From Chryseobacterium sp. Leaf201 (GTDB taxonomy: Bacteria; Bacteroidota; Bacteroidia; Flavobacteriales; Weeksellaceae), in contig NZ_LMKA01000001.1 of NCBI RefSeq assembly GCF_001421435.1, positions 261,356 through 325,355 on the forward strand: 64,000 nucleotides of DNA, written 5' to 3'. The translations under genes and the position numbers were made by a program. Below the pieces are notes generated by a model that was given only the letters and a program-made list of their open reading frames with translations, had not been told where the DNA came from and made no database searches. Shown piece by piece: positions 8,970 to 17,336 of this stretch. Each line of letters opens with the position of its first letter. Within the stretch, counting starts at the first letter, position 1.

Positions 8970-10307
8970 ATGCAATATATCAGTACTATTATTTTTCTTA
9001 TTTTATTAGTGGCAGGTTTCGGCCTGTTTGCAAAAAGCCTGCAGAAAATTTACAGAAATATCAGGCTGGGCCGGGAAATCGACCGGACCGACAGAAAAGG
9101 GGAGCGTTGGGGAACCATGGCCAGAGTAGCAATGGGCCAGAGCAAAATGGTGAAACGCCCGATTGCCGGAATTTTACACCTTTTCGTATATGTAGGATTC
9201 ATCATCATCAATATAGAACTTATTGAAATCATTATTGACGGGATCTTCGGAACCCACAGATTTCTTTTCTCTATCTTCGGAAGTGGTTCTTACAGTTTCT
9301 TTACAGCAACGTTAGAGGTTCTTGCATTGCTGGTAATCATCGGCGTGGTGCTGTTTTTTATCCGCAGAAATTTTTACGGAGTAAAAAGACTGACCATGAA
9401 AGAACTTTTCGGATGGCCGAAACAGGATGCCAACTGGATTTTAATTATTGAGTTTGCTTTAATGATGGCTTTCTTTATGATGAATGCTTCAGATTCTATC
9501 TTACAGATGAGAGGGGCAGAAGGTTTTCACCAGGCAGGATCTTTTCCCATCAGTCAGATGATCTTTGTTCCGTTTTTGGAAATTTTCAGCTTTGATAATG
9601 GGTTTTTGATTTTTACGGAGCGGGCCGCATGGTGGTTTCACTTTGTAGGAATTCTGTTCTTCATGAATTACCTTTATTATTCCAAACATTTACATATTAT
9701 ATTGGCTTTTCCAAGCACATGGTTTGCAAACCTTGAGAAAAAAGGGAAATTCAATAACCTGGAATCTGTTACCAAGGAAATTAAGCTGATGATGGATCCG
9801 AATGCTGATCCTTATGCTGCACCTGCAGAAGGTGAGGCAGAAGCTCCTTCAAAATTCGGTGCAGAAGATGTATTTGACCTTAACCAGGTTCAGCTGCTGA
9901 ATGCGTATTCTTGTACGGAATGCGGACGTTGTACCGCTGTCTGTCCTGCTAATATTACCGGTAAAAAACTTTCCCCAAGACTGATTTTAATGAAAACCAG
10001 GGACCGTCTGGAAGAAGTGGGAAGAAATATCGATAAGAACGGTAAATTTGAAGACGACGGTAAAAAACTCCTCAACGATTATATTACCAAAGAAGAGCTT
10101 TGGGCCTGTACCACATGTAATGCCTGTACAGAAGCGTGTCCTGTGTTGTTAGATCCGCTTTCCATCATTTTTGATATGAGAAGATTCCTGGTTATGGAGC
10201 AGTCTGCTGCACCGCAGGAACTCAATCTGATGATGACGAATGTAGAAAACAATGCTGCTCCGTGGCAGTATAATCAGGCAGACCGTCTGAAATGGGCAAA
10301 TGACTAA
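8970..10307 (+). CDS. Membrane-bound (Fe-S)-binding electron-transfer protein, HdrC/GlpC-like with NarI-like membrane part
   Basis: A 445-residue protein whose first 245 residues form about five transmembrane helices. The C-terminal third is cytoplasmic with two 4Fe-4S motifs: C315-x2-C318-x2-C321-x3-C325P and C380-x2-C383-x2-C386-x3-C390P. This arrangement suits passage of electrons between a quinone and a soluble partner. The adjacent CCG-domain gene (10374) is the natural partner, as in heterodisulfide-reductase-like HdrCB or GlpC/LldE systems. A linker rich in Ala, Pro and Glu (about 277-297) separates the two parts. The physiological donor and acceptor cannot be told from sequence. It is probably cotranscribed with the MCE gene (10-base gap), and is separated from its partner by 66 bases with a small hairpin. 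Confidence 0.85.
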   Translation: MQYISTIIFLILLVAGFGLFAKSLQKIYRNIRLGREIDRTDRKGERWGTMARVAMGQSKMVKRPIAGILHLFVYVGFIIINIELIEIIIDGIFGTHRFLFSIFGSGSYSFFTATLEVLALLVIIGVVLFFIRRNFYGVKRLTMKELFGWPKQDANWILIIEFALMMAFFMMNASDSILQMRGAEGFHQAGSFPISQMIFVPFLEIFSFDNGFLIFTERAAWWFHFVGILFFMNYLYYSKHLHIILAFPSTWFANLEKKGKFNNLESVTKEIKLMMDPNADPYAAPAEGEAEAPSKFGAEDVFDLNQVQLLNAYSCTECGRCTAVCPANITGKKLSPRLILMKTRDRLEEVGRNIDKNGKFEDDGKKLLNDYITKEELWACTTCNACTEACPVLLDPLSIIFDMRRFLVMEQSAAPQELNLMMTNVENNAAPWQYNQADRLKWAND

Positions 10308-10323
10308 TTAATATATAATGTAA

Positions 10324-10349
10324 CAATGTAAAGATTAACTGATACATTG
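10324..10349. repeat. Small inverted repeat between the two iron-sulfur genes
   Basis: CAATGTA at 10324-10330 and TACATTG at 10343-10349 with a 12-base spacer, in a 66-base gap. There is no T-run, so this is not a normal terminator; it may be a processing or spacing hairpin. Confidence 0.35.
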
Positions 10350-10373
10350 GGATATTGATAAACTGAAAATCAA

Positions 10374-11159
10374 ATGGATTTCAATATAAAAACCATGGCA
10401 GAATACGCTGCCGAAGGAAAAGCACCGGAAGTTTTATTCTGGGTAGGCTGTGCCGGAAGTTTCGATGACCGTGCTAAAAAAATCACGAAAGCATTCTGCA
10501 AAATACTGAATAAAATTGGGGTGGAGTTTGCTGTTTTAGGACAGGAAGAAAGCTGTACGGGAGATCCTGCCAAGCGTGCCGGAAATGAATTTGTATTCCA
10601 GATGATGGCCTTAACAAATATTGAAGTGCTGAATGCCTACGAAGTTAAAAAAATCGTTACGGCCTGTCCGCACTGTTTCAATACCCTGAAGAATGAATAT
10701 CCAAGCCTGGGCGGACATTACGAAGTGCTCCATCATACCCAGTTTCTTAAAAACTTAATGGAAGAAGGCCGCCTGAAGATTGAAGGAGGTGCTTTCAGAG
10801 GTAAAAAGATCACTTTTCATGATCCATGCTATCTGGGAAGAGCGAATAATGAATATGAAGCGCCGCGTATGCTGCTTGAAAAGCTTGATGCCGAGCTTGT
10901 GGAAATGAAGCGTTGCAAAACCAATGGTCTTTGCTGTGGTGCCGGTGGTGCGCAGATGTTTAAAGAACCGGAAAAAGGGGACAAAGACGTAAATATTGAA
11001 AGAACAGAAGAAGCATTGTCTTTTGAGCCTAAAGTTATTGCAACAGGCTGTCCGTTCTGTAATACCATGTTAACAGACGGAGTAAAACATTTCAATAAAA
11101 ATACAGAGGTTGCCGTAAAAGATATCGTAGAGCTTTTGGCAGAAGCTGAAGATTTATAG
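10374..11159 (+). CDS. CCG-domain (cysteine-rich) Fe-S protein, HdrB/LldE-like
   Basis: A 261-residue soluble protein with two cysteine-rich CCG modules. The first uses C26, C61, C98 and C101 (ACPHCFNT). The second uses C152, C187-C188 (LCCGAGGAQ) and C226, C229 (GCPFCNTM). In HdrB such modules hold non-cubane iron-sulfur clusters at the catalytic site; in GlpC, GlcF and LldE relatives they relay electrons from an organic acid or disulfide to quinone. It follows the membrane 4Fe-4S protein and is inferred to be its catalytic or relay subunit. The first module is slightly irregular (a CTGD where many members have CCG). Substrate unknown. Confidence 0.85.
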   Translation: MDFNIKTMAEYAAEGKAPEVLFWVGCAGSFDDRAKKITKAFCKILNKIGVEFAVLGQEESCTGDPAKRAGNEFVFQMMALTNIEVLNAYEVKKIVTACPHCFNTLKNEYPSLGGHYEVLHHTQFLKNLMEEGRLKIEGGAFRGKKITFHDPCYLGRANNEYEAPRMLLEKLDAELVEMKRCKTNGLCCGAGGAQMFKEPEKGDKDVNIERTEEALSFEPKVIATGCPFCNTMLTDGVKHFNKNTEVAVKDIVELLAEAEDL

Positions 11160-11189
11160 ATAATAATAAATCTTAACGATTAATACCCC

Positions 11190-12329
11190 ATGAAAACAAA
11201 GTGGAGGCTTTCTTTTTTTATTGTAGTTATTACTATCATTGCTCTTAGCGTCTGGAACTATAAAAACAGGATTTTCGACTGGGATATGCCGGGATATATC
11301 GGTTGTTTATATACCTGGAAATATCCGGGTGATCCGGATAAAGTCCGTACACTTACCTATACTCAAATCCGGAAAGAAGCACCGGAACTGCAGTATAAAG
11401 ATATTCTCGGCATTCTGAAACCCGCTGACAAAGCACGTCAGGCTTTTGCCAATAATACCAAGGCATTCAGTGAACAGTTGCCTTATTTCCAGATCAAAGT
11501 CGGATATAATCTTGCTGTTTCAGCATTATATGGGATCGGTCTCACATCTCCAAAATCGGTACTGATGTTAAGCATCATTTCTTATCTTATTTCAGGATTG
11601 CTGTTTTTTTACATATTGAAAATTACTTTTCCCGAAAATTATCTTCTGGCAGGAATGATAACGGTTGGTGTTATGATTTTACCACCTATGACCTACATGT
11701 CGAGAATCTCAACACCCGATATGTTCATCTTTCAGTTTTTAATGGTCTTTATGATCGGATTGCTTCAGAAATGGAAACCGTGGCTGATGTTTCTGATTTT
11801 ATTCGCCATTATTTTTATCAGGCCGGATTATATTCCACTTACTTTAAGCTATCTGGCTGTTAAGGGTTTATATGAATATTATAAAACAAAAAAGCTGGAT
11901 TTCAGTTTTGCATTTCAGGGTTTTATTCTTTTGGTTCTTTATATGGTTATCATTAAAGTCTGTCATTATCCGGGATGGAAACATCTTTTTTACGATACCT
12001 TTATTTACAGGCGCCATTTTATATCCGGACCGCCGCCTGATTTCAGTATAAAAGAATATTTTGAAATTTTTTTCCAGAAAATTATCTATTTTAAAAAAGT
12101 AACACTCACATCCGTGGTATTGGTAGGATTGACATTCTTGTGCTCAAAAGATCCGTGGATAAGAATTTGTTCTTTGCTGATTTTCGCCAATATTTATGTT
12201 AAGTTCATATTTTTCCCGCATTCATCAGGGCTGAGATTCTTCTTCGGGTTTATCATGATGCTTTTTGTGGTATTTCTTTGGGCGGCAGGAAAAAGATACA
12301 ATGATTCCAGACTCAGGAAAATTCCGTAA
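11190..12329 (+). CDS. Polytopic membrane protein, possibly a GT-C-type glycosyltransferase
   Basis: Not recognised with certainty. The 379-residue product begins with a helix (about 7-23). A soluble loop of about 80 residues follows, opening with FDWDMPGYIG, and then eight or nine further helices. Acidic residues early in a large first outer loop are typical of GT-C glycosyltransferases that use lipid-linked sugars. The following glycosyltransferase and flippase genes support an envelope-glycan role. No catalytic motif is firm, so this is an inference. It starts 30 bases after the Fe-S gene, with no terminator seen between, and 24 bases before the next gene. Composition is hydrophobic and rich in Phe and Ile. 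An EpsG-like polymerase is an alternative. Confidence 0.6.
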   Translation: MKTKWRLSFFIVVITIIALSVWNYKNRIFDWDMPGYIGCLYTWKYPGDPDKVRTLTYTQIRKEAPELQYKDILGILKPADKARQAFANNTKAFSEQLPYFQIKVGYNLAVSALYGIGLTSPKSVLMLSIISYLISGLLFFYILKITFPENYLLAGMITVGVMILPPMTYMSRISTPDMFIFQFLMVFMIGLLQKWKPWLMFLILFAIIFIRPDYIPLTLSYLAVKGLYEYYKTKKLDFSFAFQGFILLVLYMVIIKVCHYPGWKHLFYDTFIYRRHFISGPPPDFSIKEYFEIFFQKIIYFKKVTLTSVVLVGLTFLCSKDPWIRICSLLIFANIYVKFIFFPHSSGLRFFFGFIMMLFVVFLWAAGKRYNDSRLRKIP

Positions 12330-12353
12330 TTTTATACTTTAAATTTATCAGGA

Positions 12354-12842
12354 ATGAAGATTGAAGAATCAAACATAGTAGAAACCAACGATTACAGGGT
12401 TATCATATATCCGGCATCCAGGCCGCTGGAGACAAAAGAAGCAAAAGCAATTACGGAAAAGCTTTTTGACTTCCTGGCAAGCTGGGCAGCTCATGGAAAA
12501 CCGCTTTCGTCATCTTTTAAGATTGAGAAAAATCAGTTCATCATTATTTGTGTGGACGAAGAGAAAGAAATGGCTTCCGGATGCAGTATTGATGCGTTGG
12601 GCAAAGTAATGAGAGAAATTGATGGGGAATACCAGCTTGGCTTGTTCGACAGAATGAAAGCCTGTTTTATTGAAAACGATGAAGTAAAAACGCTTAAGCT
12701 TATTGATTTTAAAAGTAAAGTAAGAAGCGGTGAAATTTCCCGGGACATTCAGGTATTTGATTTTTCAAAGAATACCTATCTGGAATTTATAGGAAATTTT
12801 CTTTTACCTTTTGAAAGGAGCTGGGCAGCTTCCATCAAATAA
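12354..12842 (+). CDS. Conserved flavobacterial protein of unknown function (family often mislabelled ABC transporter ATPase)
   Basis: A 162-residue soluble protein. It belongs, by recall of recurring segments (ASWAAHGKPL, GCSIDAL, LIDFKSKV), to a small family widespread in Flavobacteriia. Databases frequently call that family ABC transporter ATPase. No Walker A, signature or Walker B motif is present and the length is a third of what such a domain needs, so that label should not be used. Predicted structure is mixed alpha/beta with no signal peptide or helix spanning a membrane. It is followed by a strong terminator and may end the transcript that begins upstream. Confidence 0.7.
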   Translation: MKIEESNIVETNDYRVIIYPASRPLETKEAKAITEKLFDFLASWAAHGKPLSSSFKIEKNQFIIICVDEEKEMASGCSIDALGKVMREIDGEYQLGLFDRMKACFIENDEVKTLKLIDFKSKVRSGEISRDIQVFDFSKNTYLEFIGNFLLPFERSWAASIK

Positions 12843-12863
12843 TTAACAGATATGAATAAAAAT

Positions 12864-12889
12864 AAAAGTGGAGCAGTCCACTTTTTTTT
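12864..12889 (+). terminator. Intrinsic terminator
   Basis: AAAAGTGGA / TCCACTTTT, a 9-bp stem with a GCAG loop followed by more Ts. Confidence 0.88.
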
Positions 12890-12897
12890 GCTTTAAG

Positions 12898-12905
12898 TAT
12901 ATTTG
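12898..12905 (+). promoter_or_regulatory. Candidate -7 box for the glycosyltransferase-flippase pair
   Basis: TATATTTG, an exact TAnnTTTG match directly after the terminator. It overlaps the in-frame TTG at 12903, so translation is placed at ATG 12936. Confidence 0.5.
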
Positions 12906-12935
12906 CAACGTTTTGATCCTGAAATTCTGAAAAAG

Positions 12936-14072
12936 ATGCCTGAAATCCTGTTTTTAACAACTGCCCACCGATATGATGATGACCGGATTTTCTATCATCA
13001 GGCAAAAGCCTTAAAGGATCAGGGTCATCAGGTTAAAATATGCAGCCTTTCAGTAGAGTTTCAAGGGAGTGCTGAAGGAATTCAAATTGAATCCTTTTCC
13101 GTTTTAGATAAAAATACAGAAGAAAAAAAAGCGGTTTTCCAAAAGATTATTGATGAATTTCAGCCGGACTGTATCATCTGTTCCGAGCCGTTAGCCGTTA
13201 TTTCTACACGCAAGATCAGGAAAAGTAAAAAGGTAAGTGTTATTTATGATATTACAGAATGGTATCCATCGATGCGGATGGTTGAAAATTTCTCCTTTCC
13301 GTTAAATATTATTCATGCTTTTAAATTTTTTCTGATCCAACTGTATGCGGGTTTCATCAGCACACATTATATTTTCGGTGAAGACACAAAGAAGTTTCCG
13401 CTGGCTTACTTTTTCCCATTCAAAAAATCTGTTGTCTTACCATATTATCCGGATGATATTTATATTCATCAAAAGCATAAAAAACCGGAGAAAAATAAAA
13501 TCACCTTATGTTACACAGGTCAGTTTTCTGAAGAAAAAGGAATCGGTAATTTTTTTGCTGCTGCTGACAGGGTAAGGAAGAAGAGGCCTGAGCTTGATGT
13601 CTGCATTCTTTTGATCGGAGGAACCAGAAAAGAAAAAGATGGGAAGTATTTCGCCGAATTAGTTTCTAAGTACCGGTTTGAAAATATGACCATCGGGAAA
13701 TCCGCTTCGTTTGAGACTTTTACGGAAGCATATGCTGATGCCAATATCTGTTTTGATTTAAGAGCATTGAATTTTGAAAACCACCACTGCCTGCCCATTA
13801 AAATATTTTATTATGCAGCTTCCGGAAAGCCTGTAATTTATACGGATCTGAAAGCGATAAGGCAGCATATGAATGTGTCAGAATTCGGATACCTTGTTGA
13901 TCCTGAAAATGCTGAAGCCATTGCTGATCTGGTTCTGAATTACGTGGATAATCCTGATCTATATGCACTTCATGCGCAGAATGCCAGAACGGAATATGAG
14001 AGAAAGTATAACTGGAATATTATTAAAGAATCATTTATAAACTTCGTCGGAAATTCAATAACTCGAAGATGA
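12936..14072 (+). CDS. Glycosyltransferase, GT4-like (GT-B fold)
   Basis: A 378-residue cytoplasmic or membrane-associated enzyme that adds a sugar to an envelope glycan. The N-terminal Rossmann domain shows RIFYHQAKALKDQGH. The C-terminal domain opens with ITLCYTGQFSEEKGI and includes a typical nucleotide-sugar region around the segment IKIFYYAASGKPVIYTD. Family GT4 is favoured because of the order of these blocks; donor and acceptor cannot be told. ATG 12936 is chosen because the in-frame TTG 33 bases upstream lies inside the promoter box. Its stop codon overlaps the next start by four bases (ATGA), so it is translationally coupled to the flippase. Confidence 0.82.
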   Translation: MPEILFLTTAHRYDDDRIFYHQAKALKDQGHQVKICSLSVEFQGSAEGIQIESFSVLDKNTEEKKAVFQKIIDEFQPDCIICSEPLAVISTRKIRKSKKVSVIYDITEWYPSMRMVENFSFPLNIIHAFKFFLIQLYAGFISTHYIFGEDTKKFPLAYFFPFKKSVVLPYYPDDIYIHQKHKKPEKNKITLCYTGQFSEEKGIGNFFAAADRVRKKRPELDVCILLIGGTRKEKDGKYFAELVSKYRFENMTIGKSASFETFTEAYADANICFDLRALNFENHHCLPIKIFYYAASGKPVIYTDLKAIRQHMNVSEFGYLVDPENAEAIADLVLNYVDNPDLYALHAQNARTEYERKYNWNIIKESFINFVGNSITRR

Positions 14073-15334
14073 AGCAAAAAACGATTCTCAAAACGCTTCT
14101 CAAAACGCTTGTTTCCCGGTTTTTAATTTTAATATTAAATTTCGGGCTGGTCATTTACTCTACCAATATGTGGGGGAGTGAGGGGAAAGGCGTCATTTCA
14201 ATCGTTATTGCAGACCTTACCATCATCAGTTTCTTCGCCAATATTTTTGTAGGAAGCAGCATGAGTTACTTTGCTTCAAAATACAGAATTGAGGAAATCT
14301 TGCCGTTCGCTTATCTGTGGTCGGTTGCTGTAGGAATTTCAGTGCCTGTGATTTTCAGCTTTAATCATGCTTCGGAATATTCCGGTTACCTGATGGCACT
14401 TTCCGTTTTATCTTCGCTTCTTGCGGCCAACGTTAATTTATTTGTCGGGCAGCAGAATATAAGAATGTTCAATCTCTATACGGTTTTACAGCAGGTTATA
14501 CACATTATATTTATTGTTGTCATCGTTTACGCTGTTAAGATCACGTCTGTTGATGCATATTTCATGGCACAGATCAGCTGTTTTGGGGTTTTATTCTTTA
14601 TGAGTACTTTCCAGGTTCTTAAGTATTGTAATTTGAAGCAAATTGTATTTTCCAAAAAAATAGCCGGCCAATTATTTGACTACGGCTGGAAAACCCAGCT
14701 GAGCGCCTTTTTACAGTTTCTGAATAACAGACTGTCCTTTTATTTTCTGGAATATTTCAGGGGAATTGTAAGTGTCGGTATTTTTTCCATAGGTGTTGCC
14801 TTTTCCGAAGCGATCTGGACGGTAAGCCGAAGCCTTTCCGTTGTGCTGTATGCAGATATTCTAAATAATAAAAATTCTAATGAAGCTATTGAAAAAACCA
14901 AGGTTTCGTTACGGGTAAGCTTTTTAGTTACTCTGCTGTTCATCGCGATGATGTTAATGATTCCTGCGAGGTTGTATTCCCTTGTTTTCGGGAAGGATTT
15001 CAGCCAGACCAAAGAGATTGTCCTGTACCTTTCTCCCGGAATTTTAGCCATTGCCGTAAGCAATATTATTGGATATTATTTTGCCGGAATCAATAAGCTG
15101 AGGATTTTAAATGTAAAATCTGTGATCGGACTTATATTCACGGTTATTTCTTCTGTTTTTGTCATTCCGAAATGGGGAATCAAGGGAGCGTGTATAATCA
15201 CTTCTGTTTCATATTGTCTATCCTCTGCTTTACTGTTCTGGAGGTTTTACCAGATCACGGAATTCAACCTTCAGGATTTTATACTCTCCAGAGCTGAAAT
15301 GAATCTTTTGCTGAAAAAGTTTTTGAAAAAATAG
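14069..15334 (+). CDS. Polysaccharide flippase / MATE-superfamily membrane protein (Wzx-like)
   Basis: A 421-residue protein with about 12 to 14 predicted helices distributed across its length. It resembles the O-antigen and exopolysaccharide flippases that move lipid-linked oligosaccharides across the inner membrane. Segments such as GWKTQLSAFLQFLNNRLSFYFL (split here as GWKTQLSAFLQ and FLNNRLSFYFL) and YLSPGILAIAVSN fit that family. It is coupled to the glycosyltransferase upstream by an ATGA overlap. The first codons contain two exact copies of a 12-base unit (14085-14108). No polymerase or ligase accompanies the pair, so the gene group is a fragment of a glycan pathway or serves a simple glycan. 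Confidence 0.8.
   Translation: MKQKTILKTLLKTLVSRFLILILNFGLVIYSTNMWGSEGKGVISIVIADLTIISFFANIFVGSSMSYFASKYRIEEILPFAYLWSVAVGISVPVIFSFNHASEYSGYLMALSVLSSLLAANVNLFVGQQNIRMFNLYTVLQQVIHIIFIVVIVYAVKITSVDAYFMAQISCFGVLFFMSTFQVLKYCNLKQIVFSKKIAGQLFDYGWKTQLSAFLQFLNNRLSFYFLEYFRGIVSVGIFSIGVAFSEAIWTVSRSLSVVLYADILNNKNSNEAIEKTKVSLRVSFLVTLLFIAMMLMIPARLYSLVFGKDFSQTKEIVLYLSPGILAIAVSNIIGYYFAGINKLRILNVKSVIGLIFTVISSVFVIPKWGIKGACIITSVSYCLSSALLFWRFYQITEFNLQDFILSRAEMNLLLKKFLKK
14085..14108 (+). repeat. Two tandem copies of a 12-base unit inside the flippase start
   Basis: TTCTCAAAACGC is present twice without a gap. Twelve bases equal four codons (ILKT, LLKT), so gain or loss of a copy would keep the frame. Confidence 0.75.
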
Positions 15335-15410
15335 TTTAAATACGGTACCGGCCTGAAAGCAAATAATCCTAAAGCTCATATAAATCAGCAATAAAATTAA
15401 AATAAGTTTT

Positions 15411-15418
15411 TATCTTTG
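15411..15418 (+). promoter_or_regulatory. -7 box immediately before a lipoprotein gene
   Basis: TATCTTTG, an exact TAnnTTTG match, ends six bases before ATG 15425. Transcription would start at or next to the start codon. Confidence 0.55.
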
Positions 15419-15424
15419 TGTGAA

Positions 15425-15928
15425 ATGAGAAATATTATTTTTGGATTTCTGGTAATTTTCTGTGCATTCCTGAGCTGTAAGACAGATGATGATGACGTGC
15501 AGAGAATTGATCAGATTTTAAATATTTATATGAAAAACGGAGCCGGGCGGGACCTTCTTAACAATAAGGCAGGTGCTACCTATTTTACGTATTCCATGAA
15601 TGATGTAAACGGAGTAGCAGATCTTGCTCCGGTCAGCACTTCGCTCAGGGCAACGGCAGATTCTACACTTTTTATAGAATACATTGCAGGCGCCAGAAGG
15701 ATAGGGCTGGATACCCTTGATCCTGACAATAAAACCTACCATTCAGTCATTACGGTTTCACTGATCAAAAGGCTCAATAATAGCATTCTGGATACCATCA
15801 ATGATAAACTTGAAGTACAGTACCGTATGACCCCCAACGTTTTCGAAGTCTCGAAGGTCTATTACAATGATACGCTGAGATTTACTAAGCAGGACGGTGC
15901 GCCGAACGTAGTGACGATCGTAAAATAA
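15425..15928 (+). CDS. Hypothetical lipoprotein
   Basis: A 167-residue exported protein. The N-terminus is a lipoprotein signal, with hydrophobic IIFGFLVIFCAF followed by the lipobox LSC, so the mature protein begins Cys-Lys-Thr and then an Asp run. Asp residues after the lipidated Cys are common in flavobacterial periplasmic or surface lipoproteins. The remainder is predicted mostly beta and no domain was recognised. The in-frame TTG at 15416 is rejected as a start because it lies inside the -7 box. It stands alone between the flippase and serS. Confidence 0.75.
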   Translation: MRNIIFGFLVIFCAFLSCKTDDDDVQRIDQILNIYMKNGAGRDLLNNKAGATYFTYSMNDVNGVADLAPVSTSLRATADSTLFIEYIAGARRIGLDTLDPDNKTYHSVITVSLIKRLNNSILDTINDKLEVQYRMTPNVFEVSKVYYNDTLRFTKQDGAPNVVTIVK

Positions 15929-15933
15929 TTTTA

Positions 15934-15941
15934 TACATTTG
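15934..15941 (+). promoter_or_regulatory. Candidate -7 box for serS
   Basis: TACATTTG, exact TAnnTTTG, 54 bases before the serS ATG. No clear -33 element is seen. Confidence 0.45.
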
Positions 15942-15995
15942 CAAAAAGGTTGGCATTTCCATGCACAACATTCTAATCACTAACATCTAAATAAA

Positions 15996-17264
15996 ATGTT
16001 ACAAGTCAATTTTTTGCGCGACAACAAAAAGCGCGTTTTAGAAGGTCTTAAAAAAAGACAGTTCAGGAATCTTGAGTTGGTAGATGAGGCTATTGCTACT
16101 GACGATGACAGAAAAAAAATTCAGTTTGAACTGGATTCGCAGCTTTCTGAAAGCAATAAAATTTCCAAGGAAATCGGGCTTTTGATGAAAGAAGGGAAAA
16201 AAGAAGAAGCTGAAGCCGCAAAATCTAAAACAGCACAGCTTAAAGAGTCGACATCACAATTGAAATCTCAGTTGGATGTAAGAGAAAAAGATTTGCTCAA
16301 TATTTTATACCAGCTCCCGAATATTCCGTACGAACTGGTAAAAAGCGGGGCTTCTGCAGAGGATAATGAGATTATTTATCAGTCTCATGACGTAGAAGGT
16401 CTTGGAGAAGGTGCGATCCCTCACTGGGAACTGGCAAAAAAATACAACCTGATTGATTTTGAATTAGGAGTAAAAATTGCAGGTGCTGGTTTTCCTGTTT
16501 ATCTTGGAAAAGGAGCAAGGCTGCAGAGAGCTTTGGTTCAGTATTTTTTAGATAAAAATGTTGAGAAAGGGTATATGGAAGTAAATCCGCCTCACGTTGT
16601 GAATGAAGCATCCGGTTACGGAACGGGGCAATTGCCTGATAAAGAAGGGCAAATGTATTTTATTAATGAAGATAATTTATATTTAATTCCTACAGCCGAA
16701 GTTCCGGTAACCAATTTATACCGTGATGTTTTACTTGAAGAAAAGGATCTTCCGATTAAAAATACGGCCTTTTCTCAATGTTACAGAAGGGAAGCGGGAA
16801 GCTATGGGGCTCATGTAAGAGGCCTGAACCGTCTTCATCAGTTTGAGAAAGTAGAAATTGTAAGAATTGAAAAGCCTGAAAATTCTTATGCTGTCCTGGA
16901 AGAAATGGTAGAGCATATTAAAGAGATATTAACTGATCTTGAGCTTCCTTACAGGGTATTGAGGCTTTGTGGAGGAGATACCGGTTTTGCTTCTGCAATG
17001 ACTTATGATTTCGAAGTGTGGAGCGCAGCCCAGGAAATGTGGCTGGAAGTAAGTTCTGTTTCTAATTTTGAAACGTTCCAGGCCAACAGATTAAAATGCC
17101 GTTATAAAACAGGTGGGAAATCCCAGCTGGTTCATACGCTGAACGGTTCTGCAATGGCGCTGCCAAGGATCATGGCTGCTCTGCTAGAAAACAACCAGAC
17201 TGCGGAAGGCATTAAGCTTCCGAAAAAGATTGCTGAGTATGCGAGATTTGATTTGATTAATTAG
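15996..17264 (+). CDS. serS: Serine--tRNA ligase
   Basis: Charges tRNA-Ser (and tRNA-Sec where present) with serine in the cytoplasm. The 422-residue product has the N-terminal antiparallel coiled-coil arm that grips the tRNA (about 30-100, rich in Lys, Glu and Ser). The class II catalytic domain follows: motif 2 is FSQCYRREAGSYG with the following HQFEKVEI, and motif 3 region contains NGSAMALPRIMAALLEN near the C-terminus. A TAEVP segment binds serine. Length is normal for bacterial SerRS. It is monocistronic, with a strong bidirectional terminator downstream. Confidence 0.97.
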   Translation: MLQVNFLRDNKKRVLEGLKKRQFRNLELVDEAIATDDDRKKIQFELDSQLSESNKISKEIGLLMKEGKKEEAEAAKSKTAQLKESTSQLKSQLDVREKDLLNILYQLPNIPYELVKSGASAEDNEIIYQSHDVEGLGEGAIPHWELAKKYNLIDFELGVKIAGAGFPVYLGKGARLQRALVQYFLDKNVEKGYMEVNPPHVVNEASGYGTGQLPDKEGQMYFINEDNLYLIPTAEVPVTNLYRDVLLEEKDLPIKNTAFSQCYRREAGSYGAHVRGLNRLHQFEKVEIVRIEKPENSYAVLEEMVEHIKEILTDLELPYRVLRLCGGDTGFASAMTYDFEVWSAAQEMWLEVSSVSNFETFQANRLKCRYKTGGKSQLVHTLNGSAMALPRIMAALLENNQTAEGIKLPKKIAEYARFDLIN

Positions 17265-17286
17265 CAAATTTAGGTTTACACAAATA

Positions 17287-17317
17287 AAAAACGGATCAGA
17301 TTAACTGATCCGTTTTT
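17287..17317. terminator. Bidirectional intrinsic terminator
   Basis: AAAAACGGATCAG / CTGATCCGTTTTT, a perfect 13-bp stem with an ATTAA loop between serS and the convergent cbb3 oxidase operon. Confidence 0.92.
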
Positions 17318-17336
17318 GTTATTATATATCAATTTA

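Noticed and set aside
12354..12842. ABC transporter ATP-binding protein
   Set aside because: No Walker A, Walker B or signature motif and far too short.
12936..15334. Recently transferred polysaccharide island
   Set aside because: Somewhat AT-rich, but only two genes, with native promoter and terminator styles and no mobile-element remains; transfer cannot be supported.
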